A stretch of 64,000 nucleotides of DNA from contig NC_060064.1 in NCBI RefSeq assembly GCF_020283565.1, forward strand, positions 8,360,266 to 8,424,265. Reading direction: 5' to 3'. Under the pieces are notes generated by a model. The model was not told the origin of the DNA. It worked only from the letters and a program-made list of their open reading frames with translations, and made no database searches. Source of the stretch: Trifolium pratense (Eukaryota > Streptophyta > Magnoliopsida > Fabales > Fabaceae). Numbering within the stretch: position 1 is the first letter of the stretch; every line of letters starts with the position of its first letter. Position numbers and translations under genes: made by a program. Positions 22,838 through 36,599 of the stretch are shown piece after piece.

Positions 22838-25800
22838 ATGAGAGTTTTTGTTATCCTCGGTTCTTCCATCATCACTCCTCCTCCCAACCCACAACCACCA
22901 TCTTCATCATCATCTTCTTCCACTCCACAACACCGTCATACAATCAAACCCCACAAAACCTCTCTTCAAAAGTTCCCTCCTTTATCTCCCAAGAACACTT
23001 CCACTACTCTTCTTCAAACCCCTCTTTTTCTCAAAGAATTTGAAACTGTTGATTCTGATGTGGATGCTGAACTCTTAGCTAATGCTGTTCTTATGGGTAT
23101 TAAAGACAGAAATGTTAGGACTGTGATTGATGCTTTGAATAAAGTGGAGGAGGGTCTTGGTGAAGTTTCTTTGTCTACTCATCTTCATGCTTCTACCATT
23201 GCAAATGAGTGTTGTCATATGGTTTCATGTGGTCACATTGAAGAAGCTGTTGAATTGATGGAGGTTCTCTCACGTAATTTTTCTATTTTCTGGTTTTTCT
23301 TTAATAGCAATCAATTCTAGAATCTAGAGATGTTTATTCTTTGTAAATTTAACATTTATGATTGAATTTCTTTTTAAGATGAGTGAGGTAATAGGTTCTG
23401 TGTATTGCTGATAAATTAGCGGATAATCAATAAGTTAGTTGATAGCTGATAAACTAGTAGATTGAGGGTCTGTTTGTTATAGATTTTTTCAAAATAGATT
23501 CTCGTAGTGTTACATAATTTTGAGTAAAAAAAGTTTACAATTTTTTTTTTATAAAAGTTTCAAATGAAAATTTGGTTTGAATAGTTATTCTTAAAATGTT
23601 ATTTTAGGTATTTGATCATTTTATTGAAAAAAAATTTGGATATCAAAATTTCGAAAAATCATTTAATTTTGAAGCTATTTCAAATAGATTTTCATAAAAA
23701 TCATTTTTGAAATACAACTTTTTCAAAAAATTGTGATTTTGACTATGTTTTAATCTCCAATAATGTGTGTTTATGTTATATGATGTCAAAATTAGTGTTT
23801 CAATTTAGAAAAAACGAATATAAAAAAACTTGTAATATTTTGAAAATCTATTTAAAAAAATACAAAGGAAAAATCCATTTTTTTAAAGCTGAAACAAACA
23901 ACCCTGAATTTGAAGTGTTTGGTGAAATTAATGGCTGAGCAAATTGATAAAGCCTTTAAGCTCGTGAGATGAGAAAAGAGTGTTACAGCTTTAATTTTAC
24001 AAACTTATACTCTATAAGCTATCTTCAATAAGCTAGTGGTTTGGCCTTGCCAAACAAAGCTATAATGTTTTTGTTAGAAATAATATAAAACCATTGATGT
24101 GGCCCTATCCAAAAAGCTTAAGCTTTTGGGATAATCGGTTATTTGACATGGTATCAGAGCCTCTATGACTAAGTGGTCTAAAGTTCGATCCCCGCTCCCC
24201 TCACTTTCTAATTAAAAAGTGAAATTTAAGCATATGGTAGGTGGACCTATGCTTTATCCACGCTTCAGGCCCAAGTGGGCTCTTGCGTGAGGGGGCGTGT
24301 TAGAAATAATATAAAACCATTGATGTGGCCCTATCCTAAAAGCTTAAGCTTTTGGGATAATCGGTAATTTGACAGTTTTTGAATGGGGTAGTTTCTTTAT
24401 GATTGACATTTATTCAATGTGGTGATAAATTAAAAATACATGTATTTGAAGTTAGTTGATTGTAGATGTTAAGAGTCCCACATCGGTTGTAAGATGACAT
24501 GAATATATGTTTATAAGTGAGGGTAATCGTCACCTTACAAGCCGGTTTTGTAGGGTTGAGTTACGCCCAACTCCCAATTCTAGAAGTAGATAAATTAGAA
24601 GATAGCTGATAAACTAGTAGATTGAATTTGAAGTGTTTGGTAAGATTAGCGGCTGAACAAATTGATAAAGCCTTTATGTTTGTGAGAACATACCGTTGCC
24701 AAATAGTTTTACTTTAATGATACGAGCTTGTACGTTGTAAGCTATCCAAAATAAGCTAGTGGTTTGGTCTTGTCAAACAGAGCTATAATGTTTATGTTAC
24801 AAATGGAGTAGTTTCTTTATGATTAACATTTTTTGATGTGGTGATGAATTAAAATACATGGATTTCTTCCTGCAGGTTTCCAGTTATCAATTGCACAACT
24901 TGTTCGGCCATCTTACATTATAAAAAGATGTGTTCTTAGTCGTAAACCAACTTTAGCTGTGAGGTGTGTATGATTTTATATTGATTCAATTTCTTAAGCA
25001 CATTGATGCTGATGATGCTATTGAAATGTGTTGTCTAGTCTTCGGTTTCTAATTAATAGTTTTACACTTCTGCGGCTTATGTTTTCTTTTGCGTGATTAA
25101 ATTTATATATGTTTTCTAAACTACTGGTTCCTGTGGTTTTTTAAATACTTTATATATGTTACTATTCTTTATATAGTCAGATTTGTTTTATATGATAGTG
25201 TTACACTTTTCAGGTATGCGTCCCTTCTTCCAAAGGCGCACATATTATTTTGCAACATCATATCTGAATTTGGCAAAAGTAGGGATTTAGCTTCTGCTCT
25301 GAAAGCTTATGATGCAATGAAGAAGAAATTGGAAAGACCCAATATGTACATATACCGGGCAATAATTGACACTTGTGGTCTCTGTGGCGATTTCATGAAA
25401 TCTAGGTACATATATGAGGTACTTTTCAATCAGTTTACATTTTCTTACTCAAACTTGTATGCCGAGACTTAAAGCAAATGTCCTATTGAATTATGGGTTT
25501 TATTTTAGTACTTTACATTCCCAGATGTTGCTATGATGCAAATGCACTTTATTTACAAGTTACAACCTATTAGTTTATTCTCTCTTTTGCTCGAGTCTTG
25601 CCCCTTTTCTCTTTATTGAGAATTCCGTGAGACATGGACTTACAATAAACATAAAATAGTAAAATTTTAGCACCTCGGTGCTACACTATATGGATTATTT
25701 TAAACTACTTACTCAGTAAATATGTAATCTCCTCAATCACCATATTTTAGTTAAATTAGAGTCCTGTTATGTGGGAAGAAATGGCAAGAGAAATGATACG

Positions 25801-28800
25801 ATTGAGTAAACAACTATTAATACAGTTAGAGGTACAAAGAAAGAATGGCGTTAAGCTTATAGCAAGAATAATATGTGCAGGGGCGGAGCCAGGAATTAAA
25901 TCTTGGGGACATATCAAACTTCTTCGAGCACCTAAAAACCAAATCAAATTAAAGTCTTGTCCATTTGGCTTCAGTGACTAAGTAAAGCTCTTACACCATT
26001 ATTCCTTAGGCTAGGCCCTAGAGACATAGAAGTAGTAATTAAATTTTAATAACTTCTCAACTTATTCTGTGATTTAGCTTTTGCATGTTTCCTAAAGCAT
26101 TGTCTTAGATTTTCAAAAGATGAAGTTTAAACTTGATTATTCTGTTAAAGTCTTGTACTATTTTTCACTTCTAAGTTGCGTATTATAGCGTTCACCTTGC
26201 ACATTTTCTGGCGCAGGATTTGCTTAATCAGGAAATCACTCCAAATATATATGTGTTCAACAGTCTCATGAATGCGAATGCCCATGATTTCAACTACTCG
26301 TTAAATCTATATCAGAATATGCAGGTGAATCCTACCGTCTATTATGCCTTACCCCCCCACACACACACAAATGCAAAGCATGAACACCCCCCCCGGTTCC
26401 CCACAAAAAAAGAAGAAAAGAAAACAGAATTCTAGAATAGATATGTTTATTTATGCATAGGCATAGCTAGTTTGACCGTGATTCTAAAAACTTGCTTAAG
26501 GCATCACTTATTCTTACTGTTCCTGTCTTCTCATGAAATTTTCTTTCATGTGCTAAATAAACTACGTCAAGCAAGACACGTCTATACACCACCATCGATT
26601 CTGTTTCCCTTGAAAAATGAGAAAAGAAGGCTAATTAGATTATCTTCTGCATAACTTTACATATTAATTGAAAGGATATGCTTTCATTTTGATACCAAGA
26701 GTTGACATAAACATTGAAGTTTCTGTTCATCTTAGCCAATGCTATATATTTGCTAAATTCCTTCTACAAATCCAGAAGCTAGGCCTGAAACCAGATATGG
26801 CATCCTATAACATCCTACTGAAATCATGCTGTGTTGCTGGAAGAGTTGACTTGGCCCAAGACATGTATAAGGAACTCAAGCATTTGGAATCAGTGGGACA
26901 TCTTAAATTAGATGTTTTTACCTACAGCACAATTATAAAGGTATATTACTGAAGATCAATACATGGAATCTCCACAATTTCATTGATTTTGCATGGTACC
27001 TACTAGGACCTTCTTCAATCCTATGCACTGACACTGAAGGAATATGTCACACATTCTTGTACAAACTATTTGGCATGTCCTGACCGATGCCAACTTCAGG
27101 TTTTTGCAGATGCAAAATTGTGGCAAATGGCTCTAAGAATCAAGCGTGACATGCAGTCTGCTGGTGTTTCTCTTAATACTGTTGCATGGTCATCATTAAT
27201 CAGTGCATGTGCGCATGCAGGGCTTGTAGAGCAGACAATTCAGTTATTTGAAGAAATGCTGTCGGCAGGCTGTGAACCTAATACACAGTGTTTCAACATC
27301 ATTTTACATGCATGCGTTGAAGGCTGCCAATATGACAGGGCTTTTCGGTTTTTCAATTCTTGGAAGGGAAATAAGATGCTAGTGTCCTCTGGTGAAAACT
27401 ACAATAGTAATTCAGAGCAGGGAGATATGGATAATGTTACCACATTGCCAAAAGGCATTTCTAGTTCACATATCTTGAATTTTACTGAGAGGTTCCCTTT
27501 CAAACCAACTACGTCAACATACAATATTTTACTGAAGGCCTGTGGTACTAATTACTATCATGCAAAAGCGTTAATCAACGAGATGAGAACAGTAGGTCTT
27601 TCCCCTAATCAAATAAGCTGGTCTATTTTGATAGATATATGCGGAGGATCAGAAAATGTGGAGGGTGCCATGGAGGTAAAATTTAACTAATTAGAGTGTA
27701 ACATTTTTGTTTTGGTTTTGCACAATGTTTTGGAAACCTTGTCGGTCAAGTTGCGTTTGAATTGGTACTTTGGTTACATTGCCACAAGGAAATTATTGGT
27801 TTCTTATCAGTTATTATATTTGACCATTTTTGGGTATAAATTATAATATGATATCAGTTCTCTGATAAGATGACCATGTCCTCTTGCAGATTTTGAGAAC
27901 CATGGTGGATTCTGGAATTAAACCTGATGTTGTTGCATATACAACAGCCATTAAGGTCCAAACCTGACGTCATTTTATAAAATTAGTTCTACACTTGAAG
28001 GGGACATTTTTCACAATCTCAAAATTACTTGGTTTTTGACATATAGGAATTTTTCATTTGGTTTACAGGTTTGTGTTGAAAGTAAGAATTTTACGCAAGC
28101 ATTAAAATTATATGAAGAAATGAAAAGCTACGGAACACATCCAAATTTGGTGAGTGAGTTGTTATCTTGTTGCACTTCTATTTTTCACAAAATCATAAAT
28201 TTAGATCTATCCTCTAACTCAATGCGATTTGGATGGTGCTGCTCTAAGATTCCTCATCCATTAAAATCATCTAAAATATACATAGCATGGTTGATGTATC
28301 TGCTCATTGTTTCTATCAGGATGTATCATTAAGATTAATAAGGATATCTGTTATGTTAGTCAGTTAGCTTATTAGTTAGATAAGGTAGGTAGTTAGAAGG
28401 GATTACAGTGGAACTGGTTAGAATATTTGTTAGGACCTCATAACTTTTGAAAATTTTAACTTTCCTGGATTGGGAGGGAAAAAAAAAAGAAGGATATGCT
28501 TCATGAAGTTAATCTCTGTTGGTTTTTTTTAATTATCTTCTCAGGTGACATATAATACACTTCTAAGGGCACGCAGTAAATACGGATCCTTACGTGAAGT
28601 GCAACAGTGCTTGGTTGTATATCAGGATATGCGAAAGGCGGGGTATGTTGGCCTATATTCTCTATAATTAATATGGACTAATTATCTTTTTGATGTGTAC
28701 CTGAGAAATGTCACGCGTACCATGTTTGGTCCATGTTTAATGGTTTCACGAAAAGGTATACCCGATTAATGGTTTCAACTTTCAAGCTATAAGCATACAA

Positions 28801-30408
28801 AGCAGCACTTGATGCTACATATAATAAAAAGGCCAGAATATCCTTTGACACGGGCATTGCTTCGGTTTTGAACTAAATAGCGTATATGTTATAGGTACAA
28901 AGCCAATGACTACTATCTGGAGGGGCTGATTGAGGAGTGGTGTGAAGGAGTAATACAAGACAACGAAGATTACAAAGGAGAATATTCTACCAGCAAGACA
29001 TCTGAAATAGAGAGACCTCAGAGTATACTTCTTGAAACAATTGCGGCACATCTATTAAAGAGAGTAGCTGACATCTTGGCAATTGATGTTCAAGGACTCA
29101 CAAAGGTGCAAATAAATTCCTCAGCTATTATTTTCCATAAACCTGTCTCAAGCATGGCCCAAAGCTAAAAAAATTGTTGATAATTTTTCTTAAAAAAGGA
29201 TTTCATTTGTTTCCATATCTTATCTAAAAAATTGGTTTCTGACTTTCTGTTACAACTCTTCAATTTAGAAAATAAAACAATATAGCTTGTATGCAAAATA
29301 TTTGATCTTTATGGAGTCTTAATTCTTAATTTTTTCCTCATCAAACCTTCTGTGTCAATAGGTTGAAGCTCGCTTGGTCATTCTTGCAGTTCTTCGAATG
29401 ATCAAAGAGAACTATGCTATTGGTATGTAATGCTACATTACAATGCCATTGTCTCATTTTTTTCATGGCCTTTTGTCTACATAAGCATTCATAGTTATAT
29501 GAACTAACGAGTAAGCAAGTAGAGACCCCAAAAAAGTGTTGCTAAGAGCTTGTTTGGATTAGCTTATTTGAACTTATCTATAGATATAAATACTTGTCTG
29601 TAGCTTATAGCATGTCCATAAACTGTTTTCAACTTATTGATAGCTTATGAAAACAAGTTTTTGCCTTTTGTCTACATAAGCATTCATAGTCATATGAACT
29701 AACGAAGTAAGCAAGTAGAGACCCCAAAAAAGTGTTGCTAAGAGCTTGTTTGGATTAGGTTATTTGAACTTATCTATTGGTATAAAACTATAAATACTTG
29801 TGAGTCTGTTTGGAAGAGCTTATAGAAATAGTTTATAACATGTCCATAAACTGTTTTCAACTTATTTGATAGCTTATGAACACAGTTTATAGTTTATAGC
29901 TTATATAAAACCGTTTTGTTTTATTTTTTCCATAGAAACAGCTTATGCATAAGCACTTATATGATAAGGGCTTTTGATCTAAGTGTTTAATTAATATCTT
30001 TATCCAATCATGACCTAACATATGCTGTTGGCCTTTATGAATACAGGGCATTCGGTGAATGATGACATATTGATCATCATAGGAGCTACCAAAGCCGATG
30101 AAAGTCCATCCAAAAACATATTAGAAGTGCAAGAGGCCATGATGAAACTTCTTAGAAATGAATTGGGACTTGAGGTTATTCCAGCCAGAACCAGATTTGC
30201 ACCAAGTGACACACCAAAGTTAAGGACCCCAAAACTTTCAAATCAAACCATAGAAGCACTGCCAGGAGAGAATGCATTAACCACAACAATGGGGTTTCAC
30301 ACAAGGAGACCTGCAGTTCTGCAAAGACTGAAGGTCACCAAAAAATCACTACACCATTGGTTGCAGAGGAAAGTTTTGGACAACCTCTTTAATGTTTTTC
30401 AGAGTTGA
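22838..30408 (+). CDS. PPR protein with SMR-like C-terminus (At5g02830-like)
   Basis: Predicted 818-residue organelle RNA-binding protein from 12 exons: 22838-23273, 24876-24963, 25214-25418, 26217-26324, 26776-26940, 27100-27675, 27890-27955, 28069-28149, 28545-28642, 28895-29105, 29362-29422, 30047-30408. Frame is kept at every junction. The start MRVFVILGSS is followed by a Pro/Ser-rich region resembling a chloroplast transit peptide. Repeats of about 35 residues follow, for example NIYVFNSLMNA, PDMASYNILLKSC, NTVAWSSLISAC, PTTSTYNILLKAC, PDVVAYTTAIKVC and NLVTYNTLLRA. Near residue 669 the sequence IDVQGLTKVEARLVI resembles the start of an SMR domain. The whole matches my memory of At5g02830, a PPR-SMR family member. 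Many introns in a PPR gene also fits this subgroup. An AATAAA at 30,561 may be its polyadenylation signal. Confidence 0.92.
23466..23904 (+). mobile_element. Tourist/PIF-Harbinger-like MITE with empty site in window
   Basis: A 439-bp AT-rich element with terminal inverted repeats GGGTCTGTTTGTT and AACAAACAACCC, flanked by a 3-bp direct repeat TGA (23,463-23,465 and 23,905-23,907). The duplicated copy at about 24,629-24,645 reads GTAGATTGAATTTG without the element, proving the insertion point and the 3-bp duplication. A 3-bp TNA duplication and a GGG-starting repeat suit PIF/Harbinger. It has no coding capacity. Confidence 0.88.
24072..24374 (+). mobile_element. Complete TRIM retrotransposon (303 bp)
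   Basis: Two 77-bp direct repeats (24,072-24,148 and 24,298-24,374) start TGTTAGAAAT and end TTTGACA. Right after the left repeat, TGGTATCAGAGC (24,149-24,160) is the primer-binding site matching the 3' end of initiator-Met tRNA. A purine-rich GTGAGGGGGCG precedes the right repeat. The 5-bp GTTTT occurs on both sides (24,067-24,071 and 24,375-24,379) as target duplication. With 149 bp inside and no open frame, this is a terminal-repeat retrotransposon in miniature, dependent on another element's enzymes. The repeats differ at very few positions, so it is fairly young. Confidence 0.93.
24467..24583 (+). mobile_element. LTR-like dispersed repeat, family L1
   Basis: The sequence starts TGTTAAGAGTCCCACATCGG and continues with CACCTTACAAGCCGGTTTTG and GGGTTGAGTTACGCCCAA, ending near CAATTCTA. 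This is a very common legume LTR type. A reverse-complement relative lies at 63,300-63,435 and partial relatives occur in the WRKY gene intron. No internal region is present, so it is probably a solo LTR or fragment. Confidence 0.55.
29469..29980. repeat. MITE-derived sequence with 193-bp tandem duplication in PPR intron 11
   Basis: The unit GCCTTTTGTCTACATAAGCA through GAGCTTGTTTGGATTAG occurs at about 29,469-29,568 and again at 29,662-29,758. The following AT-rich part, with many TAGCTTAT and AACTTAT words, resembles a MITE family also seen at about 32,566-32,800 and, less closely, in the L21 intron. The duplication covers the left edge of the MITE and part of its flank, so it postdates the insertion. 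Confidence 0.65.
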
Positions 30409-31089
30409 TAATCTCTTCATTGTTTATGTAAGAACCCGTAGGAATTATGTACAAATGTTAGATATGCCATTCTTTTCCTCGCAATGGCTGCTTCGATGTG
30501 TATATATAATCATGGTATAGCTGCAAATGTATTTTGTATCTAAAATATAAACTGTCATGGAATAAAATCATATTTTTTCTTCAGTATTCTTTTTCTCGGT
30601 TGTACTTATTCTGAATTGCAAGGTTAACTCGAGCAAATTAAAAGCATTCTGTTCCCAATTCCCTCGCTTACTGAAATAAGAATAACAATATGAAGAAGAA
30701 AAATCCACCGCACGACAATTTGTAGCTTCTCAAATAAACATGTCTCGGGACACAAAAATGGATAACTGGCCATGCAAGTGCACATAGGCTAGGACGCTTA
30801 ACATAATTTTCGAACGTTATTGAACACAATTTTCTTTAGAAGTACAGTACATTCGACTGTAAACAGAAAATATTATTATATACAAGATTTTGAAACAAGC
30901 AATAGAATAGGTTCCATACTTTCATCTTTTTTTATCTAACCAGGTAAATATTGGAGGATGACTCTACTATTGTCTCACCATCTGAACCTAAGATCAGTGC
31001 TTTTAGACGATATAGTGTACAAAGCTCTATGATGAGATGGTATTGCGCACACTTCATGAAGCATGAAAAAAGAAGCCCCCGTCTCTTCT
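30409..31089. other. Converging 3' flanks of the PPR and PRXL2 genes
   Basis: The two genes are tail to tail. The stretch should hold both 3' UTRs; a candidate AATAAA for the PPR gene is at 30,561. The 78-codon plus-strand frame at 30,951-31,187 overlaps the last exon of the minus-strand gene and is not supported. Confidence 0.5.
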
Positions 31090-33064
31090 TCACAAGCAAC
31101 ATGCTTTTAAGATATCTTCAATTTCCGGGTCATCGCCTGCTTCTTTGTCCTGCTCATGTGAACACATTTCCCATAATGATATCATAAAAATGTTAAACAT
31201 GTATACCATGAAATATTCCAAGGAAGGCGTATTCTATAAAAAGTCGAGTATAGGGTTTCATGTACATACCTTGTGAATATATGAGATGTTACCTTTACCA
31301 GGACCTGCAACTATAATTCCTCCTTGTTGCCTGCCACAGTACAAAGTTCATAATATTAAGGAAAACCACAGAACGAAGATCATAATTCAATCAAGTGTCG
31401 ATTTACATACCAGCCTCCTCTGCTAACAGTATCCTTTTCAAATGATAGTTTCCAATCTTGTCTATAACCTTGCATGTACAATTCTATTATCTTAAGACCT
31501 GCCTGTAGGGTAATGGCTAAAATTAACATAGGTGTCATTTGTATAGTTAACGAAAATTTCGATTCATAAACGTATATCATTCAATCACAGGTGTTTTTTT
31601 ATGAATTATTTTTTAATAAAAGATTAGGCTGTTCCTCTTACTTTGGGGGTAAATGTGGTAAGAACTCCAGAAACAAATCTCAAGGCCTCATATGAAGCTT
31701 GAGCAGGGTCTGCATAGATTTCTAAAACAGGTAACAAGGTTCTGTTAAGTGGCGATATAAGAAGACTACATTACAGAAACTAGCACAAGCATTAGATCAG
31801 TTTTTCAGTTACCTCCTTTGAATTTTGTTTGCTCGGCAAAGGCTTTGGCCTGTATTAAATATAGGTATTAGGTACAAAAGTCCAGCATTCTAAGATGTTA
31901 GGAGACTGCAGAAAATGCAGCATACCTGATCAATGTTGCCAGGTCCAATCAATACAAGTGCTACACCGGATGCATCCATTATATCCTGTTTGATAGAGCA
32001 TGATCAGAAGTAGAGAATATAAAATACAGCTTGCAACATAAGGAAGCAATATCACGCTGACACAATCGATCAAATCTCAGAAGATAGTATAAGACGAGCT
32101 GAAAACTTTACCTTCTTGGATGCAAGATAATCAGCCCTTTTGCGGCAAAGTACACACCTGTAAAAGTACATACATACGCAATTGTTACTTTGTTACACAA
32201 CTCAATTACAAGAGCTAATTAGATTAAGCTAAAGGGTAAGCTTGATTTGTGAATCAAACAAGAGAAAATCACCCGAAGTGACGAGCAAATGCCACAACGG
32301 CTTTCCTATCTTTCCACAAGTCAGAAATTGGAATTCCATTTCCTTCCAAATCAAACACTTTCACCAAATCCAGTGAACTTGAGTTATCCTCACTTAACAC
32401 TGGAGACTCAACTCCTGTTCATATCCACCACACATTGAAACAATTCTTAGCTATAAAAAAGGAAAGTGTTCAATATACAGAAATGAAGATATATAGACAA
32501 TGTATGCGTAAAGAAAACCGAAAGTATAATAGGATAATTCCTCTGCAATGCAATTGGACATGTTTGAATTGACTTATTTGAACTTATCTACTGCCACAAA
32601 CATGTGAGACTGTTTGAGACACAACTTATGTAAACAACTTATGACATGTCTATAAACTGTTCTTAAAAGAAGTCCATAAATTCTCCATAATACTTATGAA
32701 AACAACTTATAGCTTATATGAAAACAATTCAACTTTATTATATCCTTTGTTATAGAAATAACTTATACTACTACATAATAAGTTATATGTACTCTTCTTA
32801 TCATCTCATATTTGTCATCCTTTGAAATTAGATTCATCAACAAAGGGAAAAGAACAAAGAGTGAGTGAGACAAAACTTGCCTGCAGAACCAGAAGCAAAG
32901 GGTATGGTGGTAGTTGAAAGTTTGAGTGGATTCTTAGAATATATTGGAAGGTTTTGGTTTAGTGAAAGTGTGGTAGAATATAGATGTAACAGTTTACTGG
33001 GATTTGCAATTTGGTTAATGTGAAGAGAATTTGAGAAAAGTGTTGTAGAAGGAGAGCACGCCAT
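31090..33064 (-). CDS. Peroxiredoxin-like 2 / AAED1-type thioredoxin-fold protein, chloroplast
   Basis: Predicted 253-residue protein of the AhpC/TSA-like PRXL2 family, recalled as the At2g37240 type. Nine exons: 33064-32881, 32414-32273, 32157-32112, 31985-31926, 31849-31813, 31721-31642, 31502-31411, 31330-31270, 31149-31090. Residues 1-60 are Ser/Thr/Leu-rich with few acids, fitting a chloroplast transit peptide. The redox motif CVLC is at residues 110-113, after AVVAFARHFG, the usual place at the start of the first helix. VALVLIGPGN, EIYADPAQASYEAL and GGIIVAGPGKGNISYIHKD are family-like. The expected activity is thiol-based peroxide or disulfide reduction; the substrate cannot be read from sequence. 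Intron 1 appears to use a GC donor. The gene is divergent from adenylate kinase, with the two ATGs about 1.47 kb apart. Confidence 0.9.
32566..32800 (-). mobile_element. MITE-like AT-rich repeat in intron 1 of the PRXL2 gene
   Basis: GACATGTTTGAATTGACTTA, CATGTCTATAAACTGTT and AACTTATAGCTTATATG words match those in the repeat at 29,540-29,975 in the PPR gene. Read on the plus strand it is a shorter relative of the same family. No target duplication was resolved. Confidence 0.5.
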
Positions 33065-33186
33065 GGAAAATGTGGAGTTAGGAACCGCAACTACAAAATT
33101 TTGTTTGCATCATTAAGATTGGAACCATGACAAAATCATCAAACGTGGCATGTTCTATGACATAATAATTCTTTCAAAATTCTATA

Positions 33187-33188
<2 letters not shown>

Positions 33189-33272
<84 letters not shown>
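33189..33272. repeat. (ATT)28 microsatellite
   Basis: An uninterrupted trinucleotide run of about 84 bp, close to the 5' end of the PRXL2 gene (ATG at 33,064). It translates as poly-Leu in one frame, an artefact. Confidence 0.95.
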
Positions 33273-34008
33273 GCGGGACAGACAAGCGCGCTCCACGTCC
33301 GTCTGTGTCTAACTTATGTCCAAAAAAAAAGATATGTATTATGTTATGGTGAGTTTGTTAATAAAAGATTTTTGCTGTTAAAAAAAGATTGTCTTATGTT
33401 ATGGTAAGTTTGTTAATAATTTTTTTTTGCTACTAAAAAAAATCAAGGGTATTATTGGTATTATGAAAAGTCCACACCAAAACTTATGTATCCTCTTTTT
33501 ATATATATATATTAAAGAATATATTATTAGCACAATACTAAGTACCATGTGTGGTTAAAAATTAAACTCAGAGTTTGGTATTATTATAGATATGTGCAGT
33601 AACTTATTGGAAGGTCAGTTATGTCATGCGGCAAAACAAACTGAGTAGTTCATAAATTAACTCAAATGATTCGTTTTATCGCTAATCATCAAAATTATAA
33701 TTATTATCCATCTTATATTGAATTTATTATTATGGATAAAATATATTGAGTTTGCTTGTGTAAAAAAAAATTAAACTCATCTCATAATCAAAAGAAAAAA
33801 AAATCAATTCACGAGATTTGAATAATCTACTACAAAACAAAATTCTACATCCTTCTCCAACATTTTATTTCTCCTTTTAACTTTTAGCAAAATAGCAGTT
33901 AACCTTTTAATTTTTAATTGAGAAAAATAATTTAGCAATACATATAAAATTCTTTATATTTAATGATGTACCAAAACTATTGTCAAAAAGATGTATCAAC
34001 ATGAATTG

Positions 34009-34191
34009 ATCGAAATGGTAAATGTGACTGTCCTCCTCTTAAGTATGTGGTCAGACGTTCGATTTCTGACTCATGAAAAAAGTTTGATTGGGACTCGAAA
34101 GGAAAGAACCTACTTTATGTGCCACACAAATTCTTCGAAAGAGATTAGTCATAGTTAACGGTAATGAAAATTTCGTATCAATATAATGATA
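34009..34191 (+). mobile_element. tRNA-derived SINE, family S1, copy 2
   Basis: Diverged copy of 6609-6795 with matching blocks: TATGTGGTCAGACGTTCGAT near the B box, GTGCCACACAAATTCTTCG, GATTAGTCATAGTTAACGG and an A-rich tail. It lies inside the spacer between two divergent genes, about 340 bp upstream of the adenylate kinase ATG. Confidence 0.65.
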
Positions 34192-34534
34192 AAAAAAATT
34201 ATCAATTTTTTTGAAAAAAAAAGTTTGAAAAAAAAAACAAATGTAAAAAATTATCAATTATTAATATTGATAATTTGATATTGATTTTTTTCTTAAAAAA
34301 AAAACTACTCATCAATCCGAAAAAATTACGTAAGCTCCTACTGAAATTTGACAGGAAAATTTTATAAAGAAAATAAAAATAAATAAAACACGTGATTTAT
34401 TTATTTATTTATTAAGCAGAAAAAAAAACCGGTAATTATTAGGTCATCGTATAGACATAGCAGTACAGCCTGCATCTTACATCTCTTTCTTCCTTTTTCC
34501 TGTCTTTGAGCTTACTACCTTCGCTGCGATTCCG

Positions 34535-36240
<1,706 letters not shown>

Positions 36241-36599
36241 GATATAAAAGTGTACCATATATTTAAGTTATTAAGTATTTCATTCTTTGCATGCGGATAC
36301 TGCATGTTGTAAAATTTTGCAGGAAATAGAACCAACGAAGGTCGGCTTCTCAAATTAGAATTATTTGAATAAATAATGATATCAGAAAGTGTCATAATCT
36401 GATGAAACTTATACCCAATTTGGAATTCCATATTTTATTCCAGTTATATACTACAATGTTATTTATTGTTGTTGGGAACAGAGTTTCCGACATAGTTGTT
36501 GGCTTGTTGCATAGATGTTTGTTTGCAATAAGTTTCAACAGGATTGGCACAGAATTATTGTGTTGTAACTGTTATGGACGCTATTAACTTAGCTTACTT

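Larger units (their letters stand above)
23430..24870. repeat. Tandem duplication in PPR intron 1, left copy with two insertions
   Basis: The right copy, at about 24,598-24,868, runs GATAGCTGATAAACTAGTAG, TTTGAAGTGTTTGG, ATTGATAAAGCCTTTA, TAAGCTAGTGGTTTGG, AGCTATAATGTTT, GTAGTTTCTTTATGATT. The left copy, from about 23,441 to 24,447, has the same blocks in the same order but is split by a MITE (23,466-23,904) and a TRIM (24,072-24,374). The copies are therefore a roughly 270-bp direct duplication. An LTR-like segment (24,467-24,583) lies between them. Confidence 0.88.
33065..34534. promoter_or_regulatory. Divergent intergenic region between PRXL2 and adenylate kinase genes
   Basis: This 1.47-kb head-to-head spacer must hold both promoters. 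It contains an (ATT)n microsatellite at 33,189-33,272, a short GC-rich patch with facing GACAGAC and GTCTGTG words (about 33,279-33,308), and a SINE copy at 34,009-34,191. I could not place core promoter elements reliably. Confidence 0.45.

Noticed and set aside
22612..23043. A 143-codon frame overlapping the PPR first exon
   Set aside because: It uses a different frame from the one that splices in frame through all 12 PPR exons.
33150..33407. Plus-strand frame with a long poly-Leu run, like a signal peptide
   Set aside because: The Leu run is the (ATT)n microsatellite; nothing around it resembles a protein.
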